Positions 8,401-17,015 of a DNA stretch of 37,521 bases are shown one piece after another. The stretch lies in contig JAISCC010000017.1 in the NCBI GenBank assembly GCA_031265845.1, positions 1 through 37,521 on the forward strand. The letters run 5' to 3'. The notes below the pieces were generated by a model. It searched no databases and had not been told where the DNA came from. It saw only the letters and a program-made list of their open reading frames with translations. The position numbers and the translations under genes were made by a program. Origin of the DNA: Treponema sp. Its GTDB lineage: Bacteria > Spirochaetota > Spirochaetia > Treponematales > Breznakiellaceae. Position 1 is the first letter of the stretch; the number at the start of each line of letters is the position of its first letter.

Positions 8401-11076
8401 AGCAACGAGATACAGGAAACGGTTTATTCGCTGAATTTAAGCGGCGAGTGGCTGCCCCTTGACTCAACAGACGCGACGCTGGACATCAGCGGCGTACCGG
8501 ACGGTCTTGTCACCGTGAGCGTCAAAACAAAAGACAAGGCGGACAAAACCAGCGAGGTGAGTTTCGTTGTTTACAAAGACACGGCGCCGCCGGCGGCGCG
8601 GCTCATTGTTCCCTGCGTGATCGACGGAGAGCCGGTCAAAGTGAACGGCAAGATACTCATCGGCATTGAGGTCGCCGAAAAAGGGCGGTTCGCGTCCGCA
8701 ATCTACAAAAAGCCCGGCGCGGAGGAAGCGGCGGCGGATGACGCGGCTGGCGTTGAGGGATTTACAACGCCTATAGATCAGTCCTCTTATTTCATCAGCA
8801 TGTTTATCGGCGTAGAAGAATATCCGTTGCTTGACAACATGCAATTCCATTTCATCGACGCTTCAGGAAATGTTGGTACGCTGGATTCATGGACGGAATT
8901 CGAAATAGACCAGACAACGGACATTCCATCTCTGGAAATCAACCTGCCGGAAGAGAACGAGATCATCATCGCTGATTTCGCGATGAGCGGCGTGGTGTAC
9001 GATGACGACGCGGTTGCGAAGATATGGTACTCCATTGACGATGGTCCGGAAACCGAGATGGAAGTCAAGAACGCCTACAGCATTCCCCTTGAGCTTTTAC
9101 AGTTTACCGATAACGAACACTATATCACCATTTCAGCGGAAGATGTATACGGCATACGCGGAGAACCCATGACGCGCAATTTCAGGATATCCCTGGAGGA
9201 GCCGAAAGCCGCTATGGAAAGCCCCGCCTTTGATATGGTGAACGCCGGAATTTTGGAGATACAGGGAACGGCGTCCGATAAAAACGACATAGCCTTGGTG
9301 CAGGTGTCTTTTGACAACGGGTTGTCGTATGACAACACCAATGGAACCACGGATTGGACGTATCGCTTCGACACTAAAATCCTGAAAGACGGCACTCACG
9401 TCGTGTTCATCAAGGTTTGGGACAAGTACAACATCATCGGCTTGTATTCGAGCCTCATCAATGTTGACAACACGCCGCCGATCTTGATGATTGAAAGGCC
9501 GGTTGATGGCGTTAGTACGGTTGGTCAAGTGAACATATCCGGGCAGGCGAGCGACGCCATAAGTCTGGAAAATGTTGTCATCAGCGTCCGCAGTACGGAA
9601 GGCGCCCCGATTCCCGATCATCTGACCGGTCTTGTACGGGAGCCTGATTCCATATTGATTGAAACGCTTGACATTTCCGATTTGCCCGATGGACTCTACA
9701 GCCTTGACATACAGGCGACCGACAAGGCGGGCAATATATCCCGCGCTTCCCGGTATATTGAATTGATGAAAGACAAGAATCCCAACTTTATTGAGGTTCT
9801 ATATCCCATGAACGGAGAGACCATGCAAGGGCAGTTCAACCTGTATGGATATGTTGGAGGAGCGGATAAGGCGAGCAACGTTTCGCTTGAGGTGAATGGA
9901 GTTGTGATTGACGCCGCTCCCGTAACAAACGCCGGTTATTTCCGGTTTACCCTTGACGAAAACACGGGGCTTGTTCCAGACACCAATACGATAGTGATAA
10001 AGAGCGACTTTGACGGCCATGGGGAAACGATTTCCTATCCCCGCATGATTGAATACAAGAGGACGGGTCCGTGGATAACCATCGACACGCTCACCATGGG
10101 CGACTACGCCTATCAGAGGCCGTATCTCAGAGGGATGGCGGGTTATGTGTTGAGCGAGGACGATCTGGCTGCGCTTGCCGATAAAAAGGCGTCAAAAGCC
10201 GCGAAAGCCGAGGTTGAGGCGAAAGTTCCAGTTCTTGTGGAGATAAGTTTTGACGATGGAAAGACCTTTCAGCGGGTCGCCATGAAAAAGAAAGGCGCGT
10301 GGGAATATCGCATTGAGGATTGGGATATGGAACAGGGAATGTACTACCTGCTCATCAAGGCGGTGATGAAAAATGGGGAAACCGCAGTTACCAAAACATT
10401 GGTGCAGATAAACAAAACGCCGCCGGTGATAACGCTTATTTCTCCGGGAGCGGGCGGACGGTACAATCAAACCATAAGTTTCACCGGCATCGTCACCGAT
10501 GATGTGGAAGTGAATTCGGCTCACTTTGCATTGAGGAGTGGGAGCAAGGAGTCCTACGAAGTTCCCGGCTTTATGCAGGGCATGTATGTTGACGGTCATT
10601 TCCTCGGCGGCACTCTGTGGGACATAGGCGCCGGGCTTTCCTTCTTTGACGACAACGTGAAGTTGCAGTTCCAGTACGGGCAATTCACCAAGAAGCAATA
10701 CGCCGCGTTCGGAGAAAATAATCCGCGGTTCTACGGCAATGTTTTTGGATTGAAACTACTCGCCGGCGTATATGCCCTGAATTTCGGCTCGTTCGGCGGG
10801 CCGGATTGGAGTTGGCTGAGTCTGTCTGCGGCGGTGGGAGCGAACTTCTCCTATTTCACTGAGACGCAAAGCGGATCGCCCACTATTCTGCCGGCTTTGA
10901 TCCTGCAACTTGAATTTCCGAAGATATCCATTCCGAAAATGAAAATGTTCCGCAATATCTCGCTGTACGTTGAGCCGCAGCTTTGGTTTGTCTCAACCGA
11001 TGTCGAAGCCGAAGTTACCGGCGTGGAGACGCTCCTCTTCCGCATCACCGGAGGTTTAAGAATCTATGTCTTCTAG
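5407..11076 (+). CDS. Giant Ig-like-repeat surface protein with C-terminal beta-barrel
   Basis: The protein is 1889 residues. ATG 5407 has AAGGAG 8 nt upstream. Residues 1-20 form a Sec signal peptide (MNKKIIFTIFYFVAVMSTWA) with no lipobox Cys. From about residue 80 to 1710 there are roughly 13 Ig-like/cadherin-like repeats, each starting with P-x-[IV]-x-[IV] and followed by G-x-[AV]-x-D-D-x-[AG]-[IV] and S-[FI]-D-[DN]-G (for example near 79, 175, 370, 1175, 1270, 1350, 1670). A Glu/Ala-rich linker lies near 630-665. The last ~175 residues alternate aromatic and hydrophobic residues with Gly and end in YVF, as expected of an outer-membrane barrel. I infer an anchored adhesin-like protein; no ligand can be named. 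The malic enzyme gene overlaps its 3' end. Confidence 0.75.
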   Translation: MNKKIIFTIFYFVAVMSTWAGGKTEKQPISDPAGFKETVDINGKKPGRYNFYVEADDKGANVQIAGPSNIFIDPESDLPVVMITNPSENMRAPGNLNVVGTCVDDDAVDYVELVFSNDPSTVVRAEGKEFWSCYLDTKEMADGLYTITATGVDINGLRGRSKKVSWNLDRRQPVITVDNIAPGELIHGKVTLKGAIWDGNGIASLSFSAKDDAPFISVPIKTDKKTNTTTYNAALDTRAFVDGPLKIRFRAVDKQGTAGIYTHLVFVDNTPPVVEVVYPDKTVNGVFTAAGYVQDVIGLESLSWKIGKGASDLEGAVSGNFELTLGNIWWTKEFKILDDKAKFVELEITAKDLSGNVISKKRRIAINASEDLPIVSLASPTANQVIDGTGFVIRGTVADDDGVDGIFYAIDGNMPVEIQEAGIKTTVGEFHIAAPNLAPGTHTLEVWAKDISGVEGIKQRVTGIVIAGEKPSIRIVQAQIGGAKNAVTKPFYSGFELQSETETYFIVEVSGGSPIQSVAYQFGGLAPKQANLTSSKNAGNPVIAEIPLPAEVDFGLVPLLITATDIAQSADKNAAKNGVQPVRRETASLDYIIVTDVSAAHLPSIKDAPHFVINDMHVQKDAPMPSARTVETPAEEQTGDGEANVDEAAGAEEPVGSAAPATINRFTFVGDYPLAGYFVGSDIKDIALEPATNAAVLERDGNRFIIRRGSAKESAAVKIVVTTAHDIRYESEEYVLNNSYNNESDRLDARIESFDTPDAKGMPWISGTLVTMNAPQKTAVKGYQIQGGALEPDPKNNPVSSIDFNFTADDGGYAKTVKGVLQRNENGERRGTVDMPADLPPTRVTVVMTATYKDKTQAQDSGDIVIIRPLGTRSANHEENFRWLSPKTLSDGATILLDGGTPLLGLYNGKPVREAAINGDTPGLGVSVDENGLVALKANEDGVYNEVVFTITDTEGWTYNTDAYSFVADSDAPAIVLLDEPGGIWVQNDIHIRFEVDDSNEIQETVYSLNLSGEWLPLDSTDATLDISGVPDGLVTVSVKTKDKADKTSEVSFVVYKDTAPPAARLIVPCVIDGEPVKVNGKILIGIEVAEKGRFASAIYKKPGAEEAAADDAAGVEGFTTPIDQSSYFISMFIGVEEYPLLDNMQFHFIDASGNVGTLDSWTEFEIDQTTDIPSLEINLPEENEIIIADFAMSGVVYDDDAVAKIWYSIDDGPETEMEVKNAYSIPLELLQFTDNEHYITISAEDVYGIRGEPMTRNFRISLEEPKAAMESPAFDMVNAGILEIQGTASDKNDIALVQVSFDNGLSYDNTNGTTDWTYRFDTKILKDGTHVVFIKVWDKYNIIGLYSSLINVDNTPPILMIERPVDGVSTVGQVNISGQASDAISLENVVISVRSTEGAPIPDHLTGLVREPDSILIETLDISDLPDGLYSLDIQATDKAGNISRASRYIELMKDKNPNFIEVLYPMNGETMQGQFNLYGYVGGADKASNVSLEVNGVVIDAAPVTNAGYFRFTLDENTGLVPDTNTIVIKSDFDGHGETISYPRMIEYKRTGPWITIDTLTMGDYAYQRPYLRGMAGYVLSEDDLAALADKKASKAAKAEVEAKVPVLVEISFDDGKTFQRVAMKKKGAWEYRIEDWDMEQGMYYLLIKAVMKNGETAVTKTLVQINKTPPVITLISPGAGGRYNQTISFTGIVTDDVEVNSAHFALRSGSKESYEVPGFMQGMYVDGHFLGGTLWDIGAGLSFFDDNVKLQFQYGQFTKKQYAAFGENNPRFYGNVFGLKLLAGVYALNFGSFGGPDWSWLSLSAAVGANFSYFTETQSGSPTILPALILQLEFPKISIPKMKMFRNISLYVEPQLWFVSTDVEAEVTGVETLLFRITGGLRIYVF

Positions 11077-12532
11077 CATAGAATTAGACAGAATAGACGA
11101 TTTCTTTCCTCCCCACTTTACCGGGGAGGAAAGATCGCGGGCGAAAACCCTGTTTTTCAAAAACATCTCCCTTGCCTTGCATGGTTTTTACAACGGGAAA
11201 ATGCAGACCATTCCCAAGTGCGCGATTGAGGGTCCGGGTTGGTTCAACGCATGGTACACGCCGGGCGTGTCGAAAATCTCCACCGTGATTCGGGATGATA
11301 ATGACATGTCCTTCGCGCTTTCGAATCGCGGCAACCTGGTTGCGATAGTTTCCGACTCAACCCGCGTGTTGGGAGACGGCGACTGTACGCCGGCTGGCGG
11401 ACTCGGCGTTATGGAGGGCAAGGCGTTGCTCATGAAGTATTTGGGCGGCGTTGACGCGACGGCGCTGTGCGTTGATTCGCGGGACAAGGATGGCAAAAAC
11501 GATCCCGAAAAACTCATTGAGTTCGTGAAGATGTGCCAACACTCCTTCGGCGCGGTGAATCTTGAGGATATAAGCCAGCCGAATTGTTTCAGGGTACTGG
11601 ACGAACTGCGCGAATCCTGCGATATTCCGGTATGGCATGATGACGCCCAGGGAACCGCGTGTGTGATACTGGCCGGCCTTGTCAACGCCTTAAAACTCGC
11701 GGGCAAGACGCTTGGCGGCGTCCGCATCGTGTCGCTCGGCGCAGGCGCGGCGAATGTTGCGACAGCCCGCCTCATCATGGAGGCTGGCGGAGACCCCGGC
11801 AAGATCGCGCTGTTTGATGTCAATGGCGGTCTTCATGCCGGCAGAAGCGACATCGAAAACGATCCTCGCGCTTACAGGCAGTGGGAACTCTGCCTCAAAA
11901 CCAATCCCCAGAGGATTGCCGCAGTTGAAGAAGCGGTGAAAAACGCCGACGTTCTCATCGCTCTGTCCGCGCCAGGACCCGACACGGTTAAGCGGGCGTG
12001 GGTGCGTTCCATGGCGGATAAAGCGATTGTGTTCGCATGCGCGAATCCGACGCCGGAAATCTGGCCTCATGCGGCAAAGGAAGAAGGCGCGTTCATTGTC
12101 GCCACCGGACGCGGCGATTTCCCCAATCAGGTGAACAATGCCATCTGTTTTCCCGGCATCCTCAAAGGCGCCCTCCTCGTCCGCAGCCACAAGATCACAG
12201 ACGCCATGGTTATCCGGTGCAGCCGCAGCATAGCGGAGTTTTCAGAACAGCGGGGCATTTCACCGGACAACATCATAGCGACAATGAACGAAACGGATCT
12301 GTTCGCCCAGGAAGCGGCCGATGTCGCGGAAACCGCGATCAAAGAAGGCGTCGCCCGCGTCGCCCTCTCCCGTGACGAGGCGTACCACAGGGCGAAAGCT
12401 GATATAGAAGCCGCGCGTCGCGTGGCAAAACATCTCCAGGAAATGGGGGACATTGTAAAGCCTCCCAAAGCGCTGGTGGAAAAAGCGCTGAAAGAGGCGA
12501 TACAAGAAATAAGCGAGAGGCAAAGACCATGA
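11066..12532 (+). CDS. Malic enzyme (malate dehydrogenase, decarboxylating)
   Basis: It converts malate to pyruvate and CO2 with reduction of NAD(P), linking C4 acids to pyruvate. The protein is 488 residues. Visible motifs are WYTPGVS with the catalytic Tyr (64), GVMEGKALLMK with the catalytic Lys (119), metal ligands NLEDIS (167-168) and HDDAQGTA (192), and a Rossmann loop SLGAGAAN (223-230). HDDAQGTA differs from the usual HDDQHGTA. Asp251 after the second strand (LFDVNGG) may favour NAD, which is inference. The start overlaps the Ig-repeat gene by 11 nt and GGAGG lies ~11 nt upstream. The MscS gene overlaps its stop, and fumarase follows, so a C4-acid role of the unit is plausible. Confidence 0.88.
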   Translation: MSSSIELDRIDDFFPPHFTGEERSRAKTLFFKNISLALHGFYNGKMQTIPKCAIEGPGWFNAWYTPGVSKISTVIRDDNDMSFALSNRGNLVAIVSDSTRVLGDGDCTPAGGLGVMEGKALLMKYLGGVDATALCVDSRDKDGKNDPEKLIEFVKMCQHSFGAVNLEDISQPNCFRVLDELRESCDIPVWHDDAQGTACVILAGLVNALKLAGKTLGGVRIVSLGAGAANVATARLIMEAGGDPGKIALFDVNGGLHAGRSDIENDPRAYRQWELCLKTNPQRIAAVEEAVKNADVLIALSAPGPDTVKRAWVRSMADKAIVFACANPTPEIWPHAAKEEGAFIVATGRGDFPNQVNNAICFPGILKGALLVRSHKITDAMVIRCSRSIAEFSEQRGISPDNIIATMNETDLFAQEAADVAETAIKEGVARVALSRDEAYHRAKADIEAARRVAKHLQEMGDIVKPPKALVEKALKEAIQEISERQRP

Positions 12533-13347
12533 TCGAGGTGATTTTTAATTTTTTGAACGCTCATAAAGACGCTCTCTTTTTAGCAGGGTACAAACTGTTC
12601 AACGCCGTCATTATTGTTATTGCGGGAATCATTATTTACAATATTTTCCGAAAACTGATCAAGCATATAGGCGCAAGCGACGTTCATATTGACGACACTC
12701 TGCTGGCGCTCTTGCGGAGGGCGCTGAAATACGCGCTTATCATCGTATGTCTCATCATGATTCTGGATGTCTTCGGCGTCAACGCGACTGGACTCGTCGC
12801 TTTGCTGGGAACCGCTGGCGTTGCGGTGGGGCTTGCGTTAAAAGACACGCTGGGAAACATAGCGGCAGGCATCGTACTGCTTGTGCTGAAATCGTACCGC
12901 AGGGGCGATTTTATCGAATTCGACAGTTTTATGGGCACGATCAAGGACTTCGATCTTTTCACCACAAAACTTGAAACGCCGGACGGCGTTCTGATTTCAG
13001 CCCCGAATTCCGCTATATGGAGAAATCCCATAAAGAATTACAGCCGGAGCGCCAAGCGGCGCATGGATCTGGTGATCGGCATATCCTACAGAGATTCCAT
13101 TGACACGGCGTATCGCGTCATGCGTGAAATTGTGGATGCGGAGCCGCGTTTCCTGCAAGATCCCGCTCCTCAAATTGTGGTGCAATCCCTGGGCGACAGC
13201 TCGGTGAATATTCTTTTGAGGGCCTGGGCGTCTGCTGATGTGTACTGGGATGTGTACTGGAAGCACATGCGCCTTATCAAGGAAAAAATTGAAGCGGCCG
13301 GGCTTTCCATCCCGCTTCCTCAACAGGATGTTCGCCTTATAACATAA
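12529..13347 (+). CDS. MscS-family mechanosensitive ion channel
   Basis: The family forms heptameric inner-membrane channels that open under membrane tension to release solutes on osmotic downshock. The protein is 272 residues, near E. coli MscS (286). Membrane segments lie at about 17-40 (YKLFNAVIIVIAGIIIYNIF) and 66-88. The pore helix is Gly/Ala-rich (ALLGTAGVAVGLALKDTLGN). The beta domain contains RRGDFIEFDSFMGTIKDFD and LISAPNSAIWRNPIKNYSR, a classic MscS signature. The start overlaps the malic enzyme stop as ATGA, implying translational coupling. A link between an osmotic channel and malate metabolism is not obvious. Confidence 0.9.
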   Translation: MIEVIFNFLNAHKDALFLAGYKLFNAVIIVIAGIIIYNIFRKLIKHIGASDVHIDDTLLALLRRALKYALIIVCLIMILDVFGVNATGLVALLGTAGVAVGLALKDTLGNIAAGIVLLVLKSYRRGDFIEFDSFMGTIKDFDLFTTKLETPDGVLISAPNSAIWRNPIKNYSRSAKRRMDLVIGISYRDSIDTAYRVMREIVDAEPRFLQDPAPQIVVQSLGDSSVNILLRAWASADVYWDVYWKHMRLIKEKIEAAGLSIPLPQQDVRLIT

Positions 13348-13359
13348 GGCGCCGCAATT

Positions 13360-14199
13360 ATGAGGATTATCCATGCGTCGCTCTTGACCGAAACCGTAAA
13401 ACGGCTTTTCATTGAAGCGAATGTGCGTCTGCCCGCCGATGTGCGCGACTGTATACGGGAATGCCGGAATCATGAAACCTACCCGATAGCGGTGGATATG
13501 CTTGACGCGATTATTGAGAATTTTGAAATCGCGGCGGAACATTCCATGCCGGTTTGCCAAGATACGGGCATGGCTTGCGTGTTTCTTGAAATAGGACGCG
13601 ACGCGCACATTGAAGGGTGCGTTTACGCCGCTGTTGACGAAGGAGTGAGACAGGCGTGTAGAGAAGGTTGTCTCCGGGCGTCTGTTGTGACGGATCCTCT
13701 TGAGCGGTGTAATTCAGGCGACAATACGCCAGCGCTTGTGTACCTTGATTTTGTTGCGGGCGACGGGGTTGCGGTTACGGTTGCGCCCAAAGGCTTTGGC
13801 AGCGAGAATATGAGTCGCGTCGCCATGTTAAACCCCGGCGACGGCAGGGACGGAGTGATCAACTTTGTGCTGGAAACCGTGAAAAAGGCTGGCGCAAACC
13901 CCTGCCCGCCCATCATCGTGGGAGTTGGCATAGGCGGCAGCTTTGACAAAGCCGCTCTGCTTGCCAAAAAAGCCCTGCTCCGCCCGCTTGGAACGCATCA
14001 TTCCAACGCGGTCTATGCGGATATGGAGAAAGAACTGCTGGAAAAGATAAACGCGCTTGGCATTGGACCCGCTGGATTTGGAGGGAGAACGACCGCGCTC
14101 TTCGCCGCAATCGAAACCATGCCCACCCACATTGCGGGGCTTCCGGCGGCGGTCAACATCAACTGCCACGCAAGCAGGCACGCAAGCGCGGCGCTGTAG
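13360..14199 (+). CDS. fumA: Fumarate hydratase class I, alpha subunit
   Basis: Class I [4Fe-4S] fumarases interconvert fumarate and malate; the related TtdAB dehydrates tartrate. The protein is 279 residues, the size of the separate alpha subunit. Three cluster Cys are visible: MPVCQDTGM (C66), NPCPPIIVGVGIGG (C182) and NINCHASRH (C269), with spacing matching the three cluster Cys of E. coli FumA. It begins 12 nt after the MscS gene. No beta subunit (FumA C-terminal or TtdB domain) follows: the next 400 nt are non-coding and the next gene faces the other way. The beta gene must be elsewhere or lost. Assignment as tartrate dehydratase cannot be excluded. Confidence 0.85.
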   Translation: MRIIHASLLTETVKRLFIEANVRLPADVRDCIRECRNHETYPIAVDMLDAIIENFEIAAEHSMPVCQDTGMACVFLEIGRDAHIEGCVYAAVDEGVRQACREGCLRASVVTDPLERCNSGDNTPALVYLDFVAGDGVAVTVAPKGFGSENMSRVAMLNPGDGRDGVINFVLETVKKAGANPCPPIIVGVGIGGSFDKAALLAKKALLRPLGTHHSNAVYADMEKELLEKINALGIGPAGFGGRTTALFAAIETMPTHIAGLPAAVNINCHASRHASAAL

Positions 14200-14255
14200 G
14201 ATATGTTTGTCGCGTGGCATTTGAGAAATATCCATCTTTTCAAGATTTATACCAG

Positions 14256-14306
14256 GAGCCAATTTCAGAACTAACCCGAATGTAGTTCGCGTTTTGAAAT
14301 TGGCTC
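14256..14306. repeat. Palindromic element, possible terminator after fumarase
   Basis: The arms GAGCCAATTTCA (14256-14267) and TGAAATTGGCTC (14295-14306) match perfectly. The interior GAACTAACCCGAA...TAGTTCGCGTTT is shared with the element at 5251-5333 while the stem differs. It lies 57 nt after the fumarase stop and could end that transcript. Confidence 0.65.
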
Positions 14307-14479
14307 ATTATATTATGAATGATCAAATAAATAGCAACAATAACGAAATTAAGAATAAACTTATAATTACTGGTAAAATAGCGGTGCGCCGCATGACAGC
14401 GTTGCTTGCGCTTCGCCGCCTGGCGGATCGGATGAGCAATGGTTGACATGTATATAAAAAAACAAGCGAGGCTGTGCGA
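14307..14479. other. AT-rich gap between convergent genes; no secure gene
   Basis: A 43-codon frame at 14315-14446 (+), beginning MNDQINSNNNEIKNKLIITG, has no ribosome site and I do not accept it as a gene. The rest holds only short repeats (GCGAGGCTGT twice near 14465-14484). Confidence 0.4.
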
Positions 14480-14525
14480 GGCTGTTTCAAAACACACCCT
14501 GTAGGCGCCGTTTTTTGAAACAGCC
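14480..14525 (-). terminator. Palindrome at the end of the arabinose operon
   Basis: GGCTGTTTCAA (14480-14490) pairs perfectly with TTGAAACAGCC (14515-14525). It lies about 80 nt beyond the araD stop, and on the minus strand a run of eight T (near 14454-14462) follows about 20 nt later. It belongs to the same TGTTTCA/TGAAACA stem family as 25334-25360. Termination is inferred from position. Confidence 0.5.
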
Positions 14526-14603
14526 GCAGTAAAGGAACATCCGCTTTTTTCCACTGGTTATGCCGCCGGCGCCGGTTTTCAACTGCGATTGCCTGCCGCG
14601 CCA

Positions 14604-15311
14604 TCACCCTTTCTTTTGTCCGTAATAGGCGGTCTCGCCGTGTTTGCGCTCCCAATGCTTCTTAATGAGATGCTCTGGAAGCGGCTCCGCGCACGGATTC
14701 AGATTCAGGGTAAGCGACGCCATCTTGCAGATTTCCTCCAGCACAGCCGCGTGGTACACCGAATCGGCGGCGCTCTTCCCCCATGCAAATGGTCCATGCC
14801 CGGCGGCCAGAACCATCGGCGTCAAGGCGGGGTCTTTGTTCTGCTCATGGAATGTTTTAACGATGAGGAGTCCGGTTTCCAACTCGTAATTGTTCCGCAC
14901 AGCGTCAACATCCATCATCGCCGTACAGGGGATAGCCTCGGCGCCATGGTCCGCGTGGGTCGTACCGAATACGGGAACAGGACGCCGCGCCTGCGCCCAC
15001 GCGACTGCGTATGGCGAATGGGTGTGGGTGACGCCGCCTGCGCACGGAAAATCACGGTACAGTATTCGATGCGTTTCCGTATCCGATGAAGGGCGCAATG
15101 AGCCGTCCACCACGGCGCCGTCCATATCAACAACAACCATTGATTCCGGCGTCAAATCATCGTAGGCGATGCCGGAAGGCTTTATGGCGAAAACCCCCCG
15201 CTCTCGATCAAGCGCCGAGACATTGCCCCACGTGTATATCGCCAGGTTGCGCCGGGGAATCTCCACATTCGCTTCCCACGCCTCTTCCCGCAATGTCTTA
15301 TAAGCGTCCAT
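14604..15311 (-). CDS. araD: L-ribulose-5-phosphate 4-epimerase
   Basis: It converts L-ribulose 5-phosphate to D-xylulose 5-phosphate, the last step of L-arabinose catabolism. Family motifs are NLAIYTWGNVSALDRERG, IKPSGIAYDDL, the zinc ligands in GGVTHTHSPYA (two His) and AAGHGPFAWG (His), and a late Tyr in TAYYGQKKG. Starting at 15311 (MDAYKTLREEAWEANVEIPR) gives 235 residues, matching E. coli AraD (231), and overlaps the araA 3' end by 14 nt. A start at 15347 would add 12 residues and has an AGGG immediately before it, so the start is not certain. It is the last gene of the leftward arabinose operon. Confidence 0.92.
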   Translation of the reverse strand: MDAYKTLREEAWEANVEIPRRNLAIYTWGNVSALDRERGVFAIKPSGIAYDDLTPESMVVVDMDGAVVDGSLRPSSDTETHRILYRDFPCAGGVTHTHSPYAVAWAQARRPVPVFGTTHADHGAEAIPCTAMMDVDAVRNNYELETGLLIVKTFHEQNKDPALTPMVLAAGHGPFAWGKSAADSVYHAAVLEEICKMASLTLNLNPCAEPLPEHLIKKHWERKHGETAYYGQKKG

Positions 15312-16803
15312 AGCGCGTCCAATAGGCTTCGCCCCAACGCAGTTCATCCCTCAGGCGAGACGGCGTTGTATCCTTGTCAATAACCACACATTCAATGCCC
15401 ATCATTTCAGCCCAGTCACGGAAATGTTCTACAGTCAGCGCGGACGCATACACCGAATGGTGGGTTCCTCCTGCAAGTATCCACGACTCTGCGGCTTTTT
15501 GCAACGAGGGATAGGGATGCCACAACGCCCGCGCCACCGGAAGCCGGGGCATGGCGTTTTCAATGGCAATCGTGTTAATCTCATTCACGATCATGCGGAA
15601 ACGATTCCCCAAATCGATTAGCGTAGCCAACACCGCTTCTCCGGGAGCAGCGTCAAAAACCAGACGGGCCGGCGCGGCTTTGCCGCCTATGCCCAGCGGA
15701 TGCACCTCAACGCGGGGCTTCTTGCTGGCTATGGAAGGGCAGACTTCAAGCATGTGCGCTCCCAGCGCCGCTTCTTTGCCCGGCTCAAAGTGGTACGTGT
15801 AATCCTCCATAAAAGAGACGCCTCCGGGCAACCCTTCAGCCATCACTTTGGCGGAGCGGAGCAACATAGCTTGCTTCCAGTCGCCTTCCGCGCCAAAGCC
15901 ATAGCCCTGCGCCATAAGGCGTTGTACGGCAAGACCGGGAAGCTGGGGAAGTCCGTGCAAATCTTGAAATGTCGTGGTGAACGCTCCCGCCCCTTCAGAA
16001 GCGAGCGCCGCTTTGAGGGCGATTTCTATCTTAGCCTGTTCCAGCACGGCGTTCCGCTCCTTGCCGTGAGACTTGAGTTCCGGCGCGAATTCGTAGGCGT
16101 CTTCGTATTCCCGAACCAGCTTTTCCGCGTCCGCGTCGCTCGCATCCCTGTAACGGGCCGCGAGATCGCCTATGCCCCACGTATTCACCTGCCAGCCGAA
16201 CGTTATCTGGGCTTCCACCTTGTCGCCTTCCGTAACGGCGACTTCCCGCATATTATCGCCGAAACGCATAACCGGCGACTCAATGCCGGCGCTCCGCGAC
16301 GCTGCGGCTCGCATCCACACGCCAATGCGCCGCCTGACTTCACTGTCCCGCCAAAACCCGGCTGCGACTTTCCTCGGCAGGCGCATCCGCGCAAAGATAT
16401 AGCCGTGTTCCCGATCCCCGTGCGCGGACTGGTTGAGATTCATAAAATCCATGTCTATCGAATCCCAGGGAATGTCGCGGTTAAACTGGGTGTGCAAGTG
16501 GAGCAGAGGCTTCCGGTTCACCGCAAGTCCCTGTATCCACATTTTCGATGGCGAAAATGTATGCATCCATGTAATCACGCCCGCGCAATTCGCCGCCATG
16601 TTCGCATCGGCGAACAATTTCCGAATGACGGACGGAGTCGCCGCGACTGGTTTTAGTATCAGCGTTCCGGGCAACAACGGGTCTTTGGCGAGTTCATCAG
16701 CCATGATTCGGGCGTTCGCTTCGACCTGCCTCAACGTTTCTTCTCCGTAGAGATCCTGGCTTCCTACGATAAACCAGAACTCGTATTTTTTTAGATCAAT
16801 CAT
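15298..16803 (-). CDS. araA: L-arabinose isomerase
   Basis: It isomerises L-arabinose to L-ribulose in the cytoplasm using Mn2+. The protein is 501 residues, the normal family length. It begins MIDLKKYEFWFIVGSQDLYG, a typical AraA N-terminus. Catalytic regions are visible: the Glu in GAEGDWKQA and in SFMEDYTYHFEP, and the His in ALWHPYPS and GGTHHSVYA. ATG 16803 has AGGAGGTG 9 nt upstream. It lies between the FGGY kinase gene (212 nt upstream) and araD (overlapping). The 212-nt gap contains GC-rich inverted sequence but no gene and no good promoter. Confidence 0.95.
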   Translation of the reverse strand: MIDLKKYEFWFIVGSQDLYGEETLRQVEANARIMADELAKDPLLPGTLILKPVAATPSVIRKLFADANMAANCAGVITWMHTFSPSKMWIQGLAVNRKPLLHLHTQFNRDIPWDSIDMDFMNLNQSAHGDREHGYIFARMRLPRKVAAGFWRDSEVRRRIGVWMRAAASRSAGIESPVMRFGDNMREVAVTEGDKVEAQITFGWQVNTWGIGDLAARYRDASDADAEKLVREYEDAYEFAPELKSHGKERNAVLEQAKIEIALKAALASEGAGAFTTTFQDLHGLPQLPGLAVQRLMAQGYGFGAEGDWKQAMLLRSAKVMAEGLPGGVSFMEDYTYHFEPGKEAALGAHMLEVCPSIASKKPRVEVHPLGIGGKAAPARLVFDAAPGEAVLATLIDLGNRFRMIVNEINTIAIENAMPRLPVARALWHPYPSLQKAAESWILAGGTHHSVYASALTVEHFRDWAEMMGIECVVIDKDTTPSRLRDELRWGEAYWTRYGRL

Positions 16804-17015
16804 AACAACACACCTCCTGATATTTTAGTATGCGCCGTTCAACGCGCCAACAGGCGGCGCCGTCCGGCGAAAATTCATTGCAAAAAATCTCTTGAAACGC
16901 GGCGTTATAAGCAACGCTATACACCACCTCATGATTCAACGCCTTTTATTTAGCTCGCTCTTTTAGATACGTTCTTTAGCGCCGCCGCCATGTTCCACTC
17001 TTTGAAAGACGCGCT

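Noticed and set aside
15700-16656. 318-codon rightward frame opposite araA
   Set aside because: It lies antisense to a gene with full family match and has no ribosome site.
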